This document shows, in pieces, positions 27,811-37,781 of a DNA stretch of 64,000 bases. Each line of letters starts with the position of its first letter. The first letter of the stretch is position 1. The notes under the pieces are model-generated. The model was not told the origin of the DNA and made no database searches. It saw nothing but the letters and a program-made list of their open reading frames with translations. The stretch is from Kalmanozyma brasiliensis GHG001 (taxonomy: Eukaryota; Basidiomycota; Ustilaginomycetes; Ustilaginales), in assembly GCF_000497045.1 (NCBI RefSeq), contig NW_015961948.1, forward strand, positions 186,001 to 250,000. The letters are read 5' to 3'. A program made the translations under genes and the position numbers.

Positions 27811-30800
27811 ATGGAGGGTAGCAACGGCGCCAGTCGCCCTGCATGGGCGCCAAAGAAGGGCTGGTCCACCTCTTCGCCCTCCACTGCATCCTCTTCGCGG
27901 GACCCGACTCCCTCGTCGTCTTCAGCATTCCCGCCGCTCTCGACACCACAGTCACGGCGTAGCTCAGCACGGCCCAGTCCGTCGCCCTCGTTCAGCTCCG
28001 ACTCGTCACTCATCTCGAGTTCCACCTTCAACCCCTACCCAACACGCCGGCAGGAACTGGCCCAACGCGCCGCAAGCCACGGCACACGCAAGCGCTCCCA
28101 CATCACCCGCAGCGATCCGGTCACCTCTCGCATTCACTCCATTCTCGATTATGACCAGGATGACGATACCATCATGCACGACGCATACGACGCCGAGGAT
28201 GCAGACGAGGGCGAAGTCTCGTCGCGTGGAGCGACCATGTCCTCGATCGTATTTCGCGATCTGTCCACTTCAGCTTCCACCAGCCGATCCAGCTCGCCAT
28301 GGCAGCAAGGCGGACTCAGCCCAGGACTGGCCATGTTCGCCACGACTTCGTTCGGTGGAGAGCCACTGAGGGTGCTGGCGAACGTAGACGAGGAGTTGGG
28401 TGCGGCGCATATGGGCCCGAGAATCTACAAAAGGCACAATCAGAAGCATGTCCGCAACAGGTTCAGGGCAAAGATGGAGGCGGGATTCATCAATGAGCAA
28501 GAAGACGTTTCGAAGGCCTCGACACAGGGACAGAGCGCGGCTGGCCGAACACTGGGGACTGGCACAGATGAGGATGCTGCATTGACAGAAGAAGACAAGG
28601 AGAGGTTGCGGCGGGTCGACTTGCAGAAGCTAGTGAACGAGTGCAGACGGTCGCACGCGCTCGTATCGATCCGAAGCCGGACTGATTCGACAGACGATCT
28701 TTCACCGAAGTATGCCGACCCGCAACCGCTATTGACGTTGCTCAGCGCGATCCGGGTGCGAATCGCAGAGCCTCAAACATGGATACACTCTCGACCTCAT
28801 CCTGTGCTCTCGGACGATCTCCTACCAGTCGGGCTTGAACCGGAACGACTCATCGATTTCTCGGTCCTGCCACCGCATCTGCTCGTTCGAGTGCGCCAAT
28901 CAGTGCTTCAAGGACTGCACCAATTGGTCGCGAAAGTTGTGGATGCTGCACGCCAGGACCTGATCTCGACGCTCGCCACCCTGCTCTCATTTCGACCAAT
29001 ACGTCCAACCAGTACGAGCAATCCCGACCTCAAGCCCGCCCTTGAGCAGATCTTTCTCGATATCCTCGACGCCTTCACCCGCCTACCCGACCACATCTCC
29101 TCACCCGCCGAGCTGCTCGCCGAGGTCCTCGCTTCGATCGACAACACGCACGCTGACCCGCTCGTCGACCTCGTAGGCGAGCTCGTCGGTCTATGTGGCC
29201 AGCAGATGTCATCAAACCCAACCATCCTCACCGAAACCCAAGACCGCACCCTTGTCTCCGCCTCCTCCTTCCTCTCGCTCTGCTTCACACTCAACTCCTC
29301 CCGTCCGGCATCCACCCGCTTGCCAACCCACGCGTTCTACTGCACAGTGCTCGACCTCGCCCCCTTTCTCGAGCACTTTGTGCACCATGCCGCCTCGCTC
29401 GTTCGCACCACATCCGCCTCGGGTCTGGCGCAGTTCAACATCTGTCGTTCGCCATTCCTCCTCTCGCTCGGCGCCAAGGTGCGCGCTCTTCAGCTGGAAA
29501 ACGAGCTGCGGCTCAGTCGGGCGCCGCGACAATCGCAGGTCCAGCGGTTCGAGGAGGGCGGAACGGAGGCAGAGCTGGTGGTGCTGCCGACAAGTCTCAG
29601 TCTCAAAGTCGAGAGGCACGCTGCGTGGGAGCAGAGCAAGGCGCTGTTTCTGCAGTTGCTCGAATCGGGTGCGACGGTGCGTGGGCTGAGGGTGGTCTTT
29701 GCGGGTGAACAGGCTGCGGACGGCGGCGGACCCGCGAGGGAGTGGTTTGCTAGCGTAGCGTCGAGCTGGTCGGGTGTAGACAAAGTCGTTGGACCGCACG
29801 GATGGTTCATCGCGTCTGCGGTGGAGGACGAAGATCAGGTTGAGGAGACAGCTGCGTTCCTCGGCATGCTGCTGGCACTCGCGGCACTGCATACGACAAA
29901 GGTAGCGCTGTCGTTCACGCTGCCAGCTGTAGCATTCAAGATCGCGACGGCGCCCAAGCTGGACGAGCTGGTGCTGACACCGGTCGATTTGGAGTTTGCC
30001 GATGCTGCGCTGGCAAAGTCGCTGCAGTCAGTCTTGGATTGGAAGCCTTCTTCCTCAGCTAGTGGTGATGTCGACAGGCTTTTCGATAGCACCTTCTCAC
30101 TCACCTGGAGCACGAGCATTCGAACCGCCGATGGCGAGATCAAGACGATCGACCTGGTGCCCGGTGGCCGACATCGCAGCGTCAAGGTCGGCGAAAGGCG
30201 GCAATTCGTTTCGAAGCTCGTCTGGCGAGTGCTTGTCGGGTCGGTCAGCAGGCAAGTGACGGCGTTCAGAGACGCTTGGCAGTCGATCATGCCTTCCAGC
30301 TGGCTTAGTCACAACAACGACCCGAAGAAGCACGGCACAGGCATCACTGTCGAGTCGGCAACAGACATTCTCAGCAAAGGCGGTCTAGCAGCCTCCCTCT
30401 TCAGCCCTGAGGAACTGGCTCAAGCGCTCCTCTCGCTGCCCACCGCGTCGTCTCTGTCTGCGCTCTCGCAGCCGCTCGACATATCAGATCTGCGAGCCGC
30501 GACGGAGGTCATTGTTCCCTCGTCACTACCACCGACCCAAGTGGTCGACTGGTTCTGGAGCACCTGGTCCGATCTCAGTCCTCTCCACCAGCGCCGGTTG
30601 CTCGCCTTCATCACGGGTGCGCAGGACCTCCCCGCTTCCGGCGCACGAGGCATCGGCTTACGCATCCACCTCGTCGCTACCGACGCAGTGTCAGACTTCC
30701 GCTCTTGGCCACTCCCCTGGTCGTCCACGTGCACATCGACTCTCTTCCTCCCCACCTACCCGACCCATTCGCTCCTGGCGGACAAAGTACGCATCGCTAT

Positions 30801-30831
30801 CGAGCACTACCAAGGTTTCGGTTTGCGCTGA
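27811..30831 (+). CDS. HECT-type E3 ubiquitin ligase, divergent
   Basis: The 1,006-residue protein has a Ser-rich disordered N terminus (about 130 residues), a central helical part of unknown type, and a C-terminal HECT domain. The domain includes 'FAGEQAADGGGPAREWFASV' (counterpart of the 'GIDAGGLTREW' strand in other HECTs) and ends 'HYQGFGLR'. The catalytic cysteine is C974 in 'STCTSTLFLPTYPT', followed by the conserved LP.Y motif. It takes ubiquitin from an E2 as a thioester and passes it to substrates. No WW, C2 or RCC1 repeats are visible, so the substrate side is unknown. The ATG follows a C/T-rich leader. Confidence 0.85.
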   Translation: MEGSNGASRPAWAPKKGWSTSSPSTASSSRDPTPSSSSAFPPLSTPQSRRSSARPSPSPSFSSDSSLISSSTFNPYPTRRQELAQRAASHGTRKRSHITRSDPVTSRIHSILDYDQDDDTIMHDAYDAEDADEGEVSSRGATMSSIVFRDLSTSASTSRSSSPWQQGGLSPGLAMFATTSFGGEPLRVLANVDEELGAAHMGPRIYKRHNQKHVRNRFRAKMEAGFINEQEDVSKASTQGQSAAGRTLGTGTDEDAALTEEDKERLRRVDLQKLVNECRRSHALVSIRSRTDSTDDLSPKYADPQPLLTLLSAIRVRIAEPQTWIHSRPHPVLSDDLLPVGLEPERLIDFSVLPPHLLVRVRQSVLQGLHQLVAKVVDAARQDLISTLATLLSFRPIRPTSTSNPDLKPALEQIFLDILDAFTRLPDHISSPAELLAEVLASIDNTHADPLVDLVGELVGLCGQQMSSNPTILTETQDRTLVSASSFLSLCFTLNSSRPASTRLPTHAFYCTVLDLAPFLEHFVHHAASLVRTTSASGLAQFNICRSPFLLSLGAKVRALQLENELRLSRAPRQSQVQRFEEGGTEAELVVLPTSLSLKVERHAAWEQSKALFLQLLESGATVRGLRVVFAGEQAADGGGPAREWFASVASSWSGVDKVVGPHGWFIASAVEDEDQVEETAAFLGMLLALAALHTTKVALSFTLPAVAFKIATAPKLDELVLTPVDLEFADAALAKSLQSVLDWKPSSSASGDVDRLFDSTFSLTWSTSIRTADGEIKTIDLVPGGRHRSVKVGERRQFVSKLVWRVLVGSVSRQVTAFRDAWQSIMPSSWLSHNNDPKKHGTGITVESATDILSKGGLAASLFSPEELAQALLSLPTASSLSALSQPLDISDLRAATEVIVPSSLPPTQVVDWFWSTWSDLSPLHQRRLLAFITGAQDLPASGARGIGLRIHLVATDAVSDFRSWPLPWSSTCTSTLFLPTYPTHSLLADKVRIAIEHYQGFGLR

Positions 30832-30897
30832 ATCAACCCTCACAACCCAAATCAATCCGTTACGGTGTTTGTCTACATGTGTATGCGTGCGTGACGT

Positions 30898-32217
30898 CTA
30901 CTTCCGCGCCTGAGCAACCAGCCAATCGCCAATCTCCTCTAGCACCACCCTCGTCTTCTCCTGGTCCTCCTTATCCATCCCTTGCACGGCTTTCATCATC
31001 ACGTGTTCGTAGCCTTCCCAGATCTTGATGCTCTTCTCCTCGCGCATTGTGCCCACCTTTTCAAAAAACTGCTTGCTTCCGTTGGGATCTGTAACCCTGT
31101 CATTGGCGCCATGATGAATCGTCAGGGGGCAAGTGATGAGATGTGCTTTGGCAGCGAGATCGTCGATCCCCTCCAGAATGGCTAGGCCGGTGGAGATGCG
31201 TACTTTGCCCTTGTACGTGAGCGGGTCTGCGTGGAATTCGTCTTCCACACGTGGGTCGTCCGAGACCTTGCCCTTGATGGCAGCTGCGAGCGGGAGGCGG
31301 CCTGCGAAGAAGCGTAGGAGTCGACCGACGAGTTCCACCGCCATGTGAGGTCGGGATTGCGTGGAGATGGTGATCATAGGGGCTGCGACGGCTACACCGG
31401 AGAGGCTCGGTCGATAGGGTGCCGGTTTGCCAGGGAGGACCGCCGAGCTGGAGGTGCCGGAGGAGCGTTCGGCGTGGTGGTGGGCAAGAGGCGTTCGTTC
31501 ATGTGCGTGCAACGCTTCTTCGACGAGGTCCTCATCTGTCACCGTCTTGGCTTGGACGGATGGTGTCTGTTTGAGACTCAGATCCGGCCCTCCATCTTCG
31601 CCTGGCGTGAGAGGAGGGTATAGCGCGGCGTAGTACAACACTGTAAACGCCCCCATACTGTGTCCTTCCGCGAACAACTTGCGTTCCCTCCCCGCCTTCC
31701 CCAGCAGCCCAGACTCCTCATCCCACGTCCGCACGTCCATCACTACAGCGTGCATCGCTCGGGCATTGATTTTCATGCTCGGCAGCCACCCGTGCAGCCC
31801 GGTGGACCGGCCGAAGGATGGGAGGTCGATAGCAATGATGCGAAACCCGCGCTTCATGAAGTGCAGCGCGTGAGGCGCGAGCTTCCCCGCGTAGTCATTG
31901 ATACCGTGCGCCATGACGATGTCACTATGCAATCCTTCGGAGTCGAGTGCGGACGGACACGTCCAGATGTAGTAGGTGACCCAGGACCATTTCTCTTTGT
32001 CCCACGAGCCGGATTCGAGGAGGGAGTGGGCTGGGATGAGGACGCGACGCCGGATGGCGGATACTTCGGGGTTGCTGTAGATGAGGCGGTGCTCGGCCGC
32101 AGAGTAGGGGATTTCAGATCGGCCGTAGGTAGGGTCGCCGCCGCCAGGGGTGAGCAGGTTGAGGTGACAGAGGAGGGGTTCGGTGATGACCTGGTGGGCC
32201 ATGCGCAGGTATTCCAT
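30898..32217 (-). CDS. Alpha/beta hydrolase, monoacylglycerol lipase-like
   Basis: The 439-residue protein has an oxyanion strand 'IVMAHGINDYAGK', the nucleophile elbow 'AEGHSMGAF', an acid in 'HHGANDRVTDP' and the His in 'WEGYEHVMM', a complete triad in the order of serine aminopeptidase S33/monoglyceride lipases. A Ser/His-rich insertion of about 70 residues lies between the nucleophile and the cap. There is no signal peptide. It likely hydrolyses a lipid ester; the exact substrate cannot be read. The gene is convergent with the HECT gene, with only 66 bases between the stops. Confidence 0.8.
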   Translation of the reverse strand: MEYLRMAHQVITEPLLCHLNLLTPGGGDPTYGRSEIPYSAAEHRLIYSNPEVSAIRRRVLIPAHSLLESGSWDKEKWSWVTYYIWTCPSALDSEGLHSDIVMAHGINDYAGKLAPHALHFMKRGFRIIAIDLPSFGRSTGLHGWLPSMKINARAMHAVVMDVRTWDEESGLLGKAGRERKLFAEGHSMGAFTVLYYAALYPPLTPGEDGGPDLSLKQTPSVQAKTVTDEDLVEEALHAHERTPLAHHHAERSSGTSSSAVLPGKPAPYRPSLSGVAVAAPMITISTQSRPHMAVELVGRLLRFFAGRLPLAAAIKGKVSDDPRVEDEFHADPLTYKGKVRISTGLAILEGIDDLAAKAHLITCPLTIHHGANDRVTDPNGSKQFFEKVGTMREEKSIKIWEGYEHVMMKAVQGMDKEDQEKTRVVLEEIGDWLVAQARK

Positions 32218-32581
32218 GGCTAGATGCCCTTTCTAAGTTGTCGAAGAGGTGGATGTCGGGGAAAAGAGGGAAAGAAAGGGTCCGAAGCAAAGGAAACGCT
32301 GGTCTGAATCGACTTTGTTCAGTCGTGTGACAGACGATGAGGTGGTCTATATTAAGAAGTGATAGAGGATGAGGACATGCCGTAGAAGAATCAAGTCCGC
32401 TCCTTGCCGATGTATGCCTCCACCTTTGACGCTTGCCGGGCCGAAGATGTACCGTGTTAGGCCACGGTTGAAAGGGACCTGCCCTCGTGACGGCAGATTT
32501 TTTGCAAAGAGCCGCTTGGACCCTCTTCCATCTTCTTGCTCGACAGCATCATCGTGTTGACTTCACCATCAATCAGGCAAG
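32218..32581. other. Divergent promoter, hydrolase and mitochondrial RRF
   Basis: The 364 bases serve both genes. A TATATT-like run is near 32346. No gene seen. Confidence 0.4.
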
Positions 32582-33508
32582 ATGACAGTCGTACAACGAG
32601 CGACACGAGTGCTTCTCTCTGCGCGCCCCCCAGCGAGCGGGGTTGTCGCTGCATCCTCCTCCAGTGTGCCAGCCACGAGGATGCTCTCCACAGCCGTCCT
32701 CCCGCGAACCACATCCTTGGTCGCAGCACCACGCTCTTCGGCCCTCTCCGTGCAGCAGCGCCGACTCAAATCCAAGCGCTCCTCCGCACAGCACATCGAC
32801 CCGCACGCAGCCGACGCCGACGATGTCCCCGTGATGAAAACCAAAGGCAAGAACTCCAAGTCCTCCCGCGGCGCCGCCCGCTCGTCGGACGAATACAAAA
32901 CCACCGTTCGCAACCAGGACCTCCCGGGGGAAGCATTTGACTTTAACGCCATCTCCTCGCACATGTCGCGTGCCGTCGAGCGGTGTCGAACGACCGCTTC
33001 CACGCTTGTCAACTCCATCGGGCGAGCGGACCCTGCACTGCTCGACTCGGTCAAGGTCGAATTCACCGCCGAGGGGAACAAGTCTTTGCATCCATTGCGA
33101 GAGTTCGCCACGGTCGGCGTACGGGATGGCGCACTGATGGTCACCGCCTTCGACGCGGACATGATCAAGCACATCGAACGAGCGATCTACACCTCCGGGT
33201 CGAACCTCACCCCTCAATCGACCAACGAGGAGAACGTGCTCCGCGTAGCAGTGCCCCAACCCACAACCGAAAGCAGGCAGGCCATGGTCAAGGATCTGAC
33301 GAGAATCTGCGAGAATGCGAGGGTGAGTATTAGGGATGCGAGACACAAGGCGATGAAGCAGGTCAAGAGCGATGTCGATGCTAAGGTGGTCGGTAAGAGC
33401 GAGGGGGACAAGGAGGGGAAAAAGGTCGAAGCTGAGACCAAGAAGTGGTCGGCGCAGGTGGATGAGCTGTTTGAAAAGTTGAAGGGGACGTTGTTGGCTG
33501 ATAAGTGA
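32582..33508 (+). CDS. RRF1: Mitochondrial ribosome recycling factor
   Basis: The 308-residue protein starts with an Arg/Ser/Ala-rich presequence of about 60 residues and then a charged linker. The RRF domain fills the C-terminal 190 residues: 'MSRAVERCRTTASTLVNSIG' (first helix of the long arm), 'REFATVGVRDGALMVTAFD', the second-domain strand 'VLRVAVPQPTTESRQAMVKDL' and 'RVSIRDARHKAMKQV'. RRF splits post-termination ribosomes with EF-G2. Mitochondrial location follows from the presequence and from the absence of RRF in the cytosol of fungi. Start at 32582 is the first ATG after the TTGACTTC leader. Confidence 0.9.
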   Translation: MTVVQRATRVLLSARPPASGVVAASSSSVPATRMLSTAVLPRTTSLVAAPRSSALSVQQRRLKSKRSSAQHIDPHAADADDVPVMKTKGKNSKSSRGAARSSDEYKTTVRNQDLPGEAFDFNAISSHMSRAVERCRTTASTLVNSIGRADPALLDSVKVEFTAEGNKSLHPLREFATVGVRDGALMVTAFDADMIKHIERAIYTSGSNLTPQSTNEENVLRVAVPQPTTESRQAMVKDLTRICENARVSIRDARHKAMKQVKSDVDAKVVGKSEGDKEGKKVEAETKKWSAQVDELFEKLKGTLLADK

Positions 33509-33689
33509 AGGGGAGAAGCAATCAAAACGGCGCATTCAGTCAAGGCAGTCATGGTGTCGATGTCCGACCTTTTGGTTTGTGATTGCGTTCGCCAACGGTG
33601 AGGCATCTACGACCGTCGTATCGAGACCATTGTACATCTGAGACGCAGCTCCAATGCCGCATTCAAGTCGTCTTTACATCTGGCGCCAT

Positions 33690-34643
33690 CTACTGGGCCT
33701 TGCCCCTCTTCTCAGCGCCCGCCTCCTGCCAAAATTCCTCATCGTCCTTGCCCTCCACACCCACCTTCACCTTCTGCTCCCCCCTCACCACCTTCTTGGG
33801 ATCCACCTTTCCGTTCGACTCCGGCTTGACCGTGAACCTCTTCATCACGGCCCTAACCATGGCTCGGAACCAGAAAAAGTTGAGACTGTTCAGAATGACG
33901 TTTCCGACCATGTAGAACGTCTTCAAATGGTTCGGAATGGGTGGGTGGTGCGGCTTGGGAGGGGCCACGACAAACTTGAAGAAGCTGAAGCTGTTGTAGA
34001 CGCCAAAGGTCAACCTAGCTCCCACATACGCCGAGAGCAGGAAGACGGCGTTGATGAGCTGCCACTTGGAGCCGGTCTTGCCGAGCTTGTCGAGGAACCA
34101 GTGGATGTTCAAGAACGGGGTGGACAGTTCCCAGAGCAAGAAACCCATGCCGTCGTACATGAAGATGGGGTGGTAGACGAGGGTGAAGGCGATGAGGGCG
34201 ACGAGGCCGTGGGCGATGAAGCCGGGACCTTCGTGGAGGATCGAGACGATCGAATCCCAGACGAAATAGCCCTGGGCGATGGCGTAGACAGAGGCGGTCT
34301 CGTGGTCGTATCCGTACAAACGGTCGATGGCAAGCGGATGCGTCTTGAAGCCGAGCGCATTGGTCTGGCGCGCCTTGTACCACACGGCAGCCGCCAGCGG
34401 CGTGATGATCGCTGCATGCACGAACGAGACGACATGGATGTCCCAGCTGATGCGCGTCTTGCGGTTGAACTTGGCGAACGTCTTGGGGAAGAGACGGGGC
34501 GAGAGCTGCGAGGAGAGCGTCTGGATGGCAAACCAGAGCAGAGTAGAGCGGATGAGCGTGGGCACGTGGGTAGGCAGGTGGTGCATGCCGTACTTGTCGG
34601 CGTACGGCTGCAGCCACGCTACGATTGGATCGGCGACCGCCAT
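33690..34643 (-). CDS. TLC-domain membrane protein (TMEM56/TLCD family)
   Basis: The 317-residue protein has about six to seven hydrophobic segments. The TLC domain includes 'WDIHVVSFVHAAIITPLA', 'LYGYDHETASVYAIAQGYFVWDSI' and 'LVYHPIFMYDGMGFLLWELSTPFLNIHWFLDK', the pattern of fungal TMEM56-like proteins. TLC proteins work in lipid sensing, ceramide synthesis or membrane fluidity; this one lacks the Lag1 motif and so is not a ceramide synthase. The C terminus is charged and Lys/Glu-rich. It faces the CUE2-like gene head to head. Confidence 0.82.
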   Translation of the reverse strand: MAVADPIVAWLQPYADKYGMHHLPTHVPTLIRSTLLWFAIQTLSSQLSPRLFPKTFAKFNRKTRISWDIHVVSFVHAAIITPLAAAVWYKARQTNALGFKTHPLAIDRLYGYDHETASVYAIAQGYFVWDSIVSILHEGPGFIAHGLVALIAFTLVYHPIFMYDGMGFLLWELSTPFLNIHWFLDKLGKTGSKWQLINAVFLLSAYVGARLTFGVYNSFSFFKFVVAPPKPHHPPIPNHLKTFYMVGNVILNSLNFFWFRAMVRAVMKRFTVKPESNGKVDPKKVVRGEQKVKVGVEGKDDEEFWQEAGAEKRGKAQ

Positions 34644-35191
34644 GTTGCTAGCAGCAGCAGCGTTGTGTGCGCGATCGAAAGCGATGATGGAGGAAGAGAA
34701 AGAAGCCGAAGCTGAGTCGGAGGTCGGTGGTCGCTATTTTGCAGCTTGGCGTGTGCGTCTGTCCGCTTTCGGTCCAAGGCTGGTAGCCGACCAAACTCAA
34801 CAAAAGAGCGCGTTGTGAAAGGAAGCATCGATTTTTGCGCGTTGCTGCTCACTCTTCTTCCGATCTCACAATCTGAGGCATTCCGCTCGAATGTGGAGAT
34901 TTTTGAGGCAAAACGCCGTTGACAGGCACGAGGGACGTCTGCGCTTGTTTGCCGTGCAGCTGCACGCTCATGTCAAGAAGAAAAGCGTGTGTGTGTTGGA
35001 CACTGGCTCTGACGTATCCGTACCGACTCTTTTACCAAAGCATACACTTCCCACCTCGCATTGTCTGTTCTTCGCATTCTGTCGTTCCTTTCATCGCACC
35101 CTCCTTACTTTCTCAACGCAATGGTCATGGATCTCTGAACCCAAGGAACACTACCCGGAACCTCCTGATCACCCCTGGAACGTCGCCCTCC
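34644..35191. other. Divergent promoter, TLC and CUE2-like genes
   Basis: The 548 bases hold both promoters. An open frame continuous with the CUE2-like gene runs back to 34919 but without ATG. No other gene seen. Confidence 0.4.
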
Positions 35192-37762
35192 ATGTCGCCG
35201 GACGAGATTCAATCGCGGCTCAGCGAGCTCTTCTGCCCGCCGCTCGACACGACCTTGGTAGCGGCCATCGCCCATGAGCCAGGTCAGACGCTTCAAAGCG
35301 CCAAAGAGGTGTGCGAGACGCTCGCAGCTGCTGCCCTTCCGGACACGGACACCACAGCCGACTCTCCTCCCCTGCCCGAAACAACGCGGAATGGAGACAA
35401 ATTCAATCAAACAAGCACCGCTCCGGCAACTGGATCGGTGGCTCGACGTCGTGCATTTGGAGGCAAGCTCACTCGCGCCGACGGCACCGATACGGTGGAC
35501 ACTAGTGCCAGTCGGGGCTCGACCACGACCGGCAGCACGGACAGCACCATCGCAACGCCCAGCACGACCCCTTCGTCGCCCCACACCACCGCCGCCGACG
35601 CAGCAACCGTCGAGCGGCTCCTCCACGAGTGGTCGCTCGTCGACAAGTCCTCCCTAGATCCCGACAATCTGCACCTGACCGACGAGGAGGCCGGCGTGTC
35701 GGATGGCGAGGAGCAGCCGGGGCACAGACTCCTGTCCACCCACGAGGGGGCAGCGGGCAAGTTGGTGGATCTCGAAAGCGAGGAGGCGGAGAGGGTGGGT
35801 GCGCTGGCCGGGGCGGGCGAGGTCGATCCGACTGCTCTTGCCAAAGGAGAAGCGAGCTTGAATGGAGGAAAGAGGTTCGTGGATAAGGACACCTTCGACC
35901 CGGTGGTGTTTCTTCAGCATGCGTTTCCGTCGCGGACGGTGCAGTTCCTCAGAGAGACGCTGGACGACTCGCATGGAGATGTACAACCGACGGTGGATAC
36001 GATCATGACCATCGGTTTGATCGAGGCGGAGGACGCACGCAGTGCCACAGCCGCTCAAGTGTCGGACTCGGGCACGAGCACGCCACGAAAAGTAGGAGGC
36101 GGGTTGGATTACGAAGCGCTCGCCCACGGGCTATCTACAAACGGAGCTGAAGATTCAAATCTACGGGGCAAGAAGCGCAGAGCTGCGCGCAAGAGGCTGC
36201 AGCAAGAACAGCGTTCTTTTGCCGACGGGCTGGCTCCAACCGCGGCAGACAGCAAGCAGAAAGGAAAGCTCACGGTCAACCTCACCGATGTGCGCCATGG
36301 AGGCGCCTCCTCCAATCTTCTTAAAAAGGTGCAGCAGCAACAACAACCAGCCAAGTCGCGCAGCGCATCCCCCCTGCCTCGATTGACAGACGAGCAGCTG
36401 GCAGCCAAGCTCGCAGCAGAAGAGGAAGAAGCCGCCAGAGACCCAGACGCAGATCGACCCGTTTCGGACAATCAATGGCTGCTCACCTCGTCGGTCCTCT
36501 CGCAGCTCTCGACGCTGCTCGACATCGAACCCATCAAGGTGACCTCCGTCTACAATGCGTCCTCCTTCAACCTCGCAGTCTGCTTTGCACGGCTCTTGGA
36601 GCAAGAGTCGGACAAGTATCCGTCGCTGACCGATCTTGACGAAGCGGGTGACGCACCGCCGGGCACAGCGGAACGCATCGCAAACGGTATCGCTGCGATC
36701 GGATCGACGACACCAGCTACAGCAAGCAAAGCCTTGCGAGCGACAAAGGGTCGACAGGACGCAGCGTTGGATCTGATGCAGCTGCAGCTGCTGGTGGAGC
36801 GCGAAGTCGGGGAAGCGGACGCGCTGGATCCGATGGGCAGGTTGAAGGAGCTCGGTGCAGCCGAAGTGCCCAAGAGTGTCGAAGCCAGCGCGCGCGGCTA
36901 CGCCATCGATGCAGCAGCTGGCGAGGGGCAGTTCGCGCGGACCTTCCCGACGCCATCGCAGGCGGCTCTGGCCAAGTCCACCGCGGGCACGGGCTCCGGC
37001 GGCGTGTACTCGAACATCGTTGGTCGCAAGACGCCAGGTCCAGTGTCGGGCGCAGCAGCAGCCTTGCGCTCTGGCTCGGCCGTCGCCTCCGTGTTTCCCG
37101 CCAGCTCGGCCTTTGTCGGCGGCGCTGCGTCGGATGACCTCTTTGACGACCCCGTCGCTGCCGAGCGCGGTCTCGCGTCCCACACCTCGCACTACGACCC
37201 CATGCGCCGCATGACTGAGTACCGTCTGGTCGCCGAAGAGTATCGCCTTCGCCGCGACGAAGCGCTGCGCAAAGCTGCCTCGGCGTGGAAGTCGCAGCGC
37301 GGCGGTGTGCGCTCTGGCGGCAAGGGTGGCGATGGCGGTCGTGGCGGTATCGCCTGGCATTACGCAGACGAAGCGCGTCGTCTCGATGCCAAGTCCCGCG
37401 CTTGGTCTCTGCGTGCCTCGCAAGCGCTGGTCGAGGACCGGCGTCGTGCTGCGGTTGGCGTGGTCCGTCCAGGAACCCAGCCCACAGCCTCGCACAACGT
37501 TGCCAGCAACACCATCGACCTGCATGGCGTGACGGTGCACGAAGCACTGTCGATCGTACGGGAGCAGGTGACAAAGTGGTACTCACGACCGGGTCCCGGG
37601 CTGAACCCGCCGCCATTCAAGATCGTTACCGGTGTGGGAAGGCATTCTCCACATCAGATCGCGGTGTTGCGGCCGGCGATCGCCAAGATGCTGGACAGAG
37701 AGGGGTGGAGGTACGACGTGGATCACTCGCGCGGAGTCATCGTCGTGCGAGGAACCAAGTAG
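35192..37762 (+). CDS. CUE2: Cue2/N4BP2-like Smr-domain endonuclease
   Basis: The 856-residue protein has a CUE/UBA-like helix bundle at its N terminus (1-48), a second CUE-like part ('DTFDPVVFLQHAFPSRTVQFLRETL', 234-258), a third helical region near 'VLSQLSTLLDIEP', a DUF1771 helix ('YRLVAEEYRLRRDEAL') and a C-terminal Smr domain (about 773-856). The Smr motifs 'TIDLHGVTV' (DLHG) and 'TGVGRHS' hold the residues used for RNA cleavage. In yeast, Cue2 cuts mRNA at collided ribosomes in no-go decay, with CUE domains binding ubiquitinated ribosomes. The start at 35192 is the first ATG at the N-terminal helix; upstream codons lack ATG. Confidence 0.82.
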   Translation: MSPDEIQSRLSELFCPPLDTTLVAAIAHEPGQTLQSAKEVCETLAAAALPDTDTTADSPPLPETTRNGDKFNQTSTAPATGSVARRRAFGGKLTRADGTDTVDTSASRGSTTTGSTDSTIATPSTTPSSPHTTAADAATVERLLHEWSLVDKSSLDPDNLHLTDEEAGVSDGEEQPGHRLLSTHEGAAGKLVDLESEEAERVGALAGAGEVDPTALAKGEASLNGGKRFVDKDTFDPVVFLQHAFPSRTVQFLRETLDDSHGDVQPTVDTIMTIGLIEAEDARSATAAQVSDSGTSTPRKVGGGLDYEALAHGLSTNGAEDSNLRGKKRRAARKRLQQEQRSFADGLAPTAADSKQKGKLTVNLTDVRHGGASSNLLKKVQQQQQPAKSRSASPLPRLTDEQLAAKLAAEEEEAARDPDADRPVSDNQWLLTSSVLSQLSTLLDIEPIKVTSVYNASSFNLAVCFARLLEQESDKYPSLTDLDEAGDAPPGTAERIANGIAAIGSTTPATASKALRATKGRQDAALDLMQLQLLVEREVGEADALDPMGRLKELGAAEVPKSVEASARGYAIDAAAGEGQFARTFPTPSQAALAKSTAGTGSGGVYSNIVGRKTPGPVSGAAAALRSGSAVASVFPASSAFVGGAASDDLFDDPVAAERGLASHTSHYDPMRRMTEYRLVAEEYRLRRDEALRKAASAWKSQRGGVRSGGKGGDGGRGGIAWHYADEARRLDAKSRAWSLRASQALVEDRRRAAVGVVRPGTQPTASHNVASNTIDLHGVTVHEALSIVREQVTKWYSRPGPGLNPPPFKIVTGVGRHSPHQIAVLRPAIAKMLDREGWRYDVDHSRGVIVVRGTK

Positions 37763-37781
37763 ACGCTTTCGAAAGGTGATG

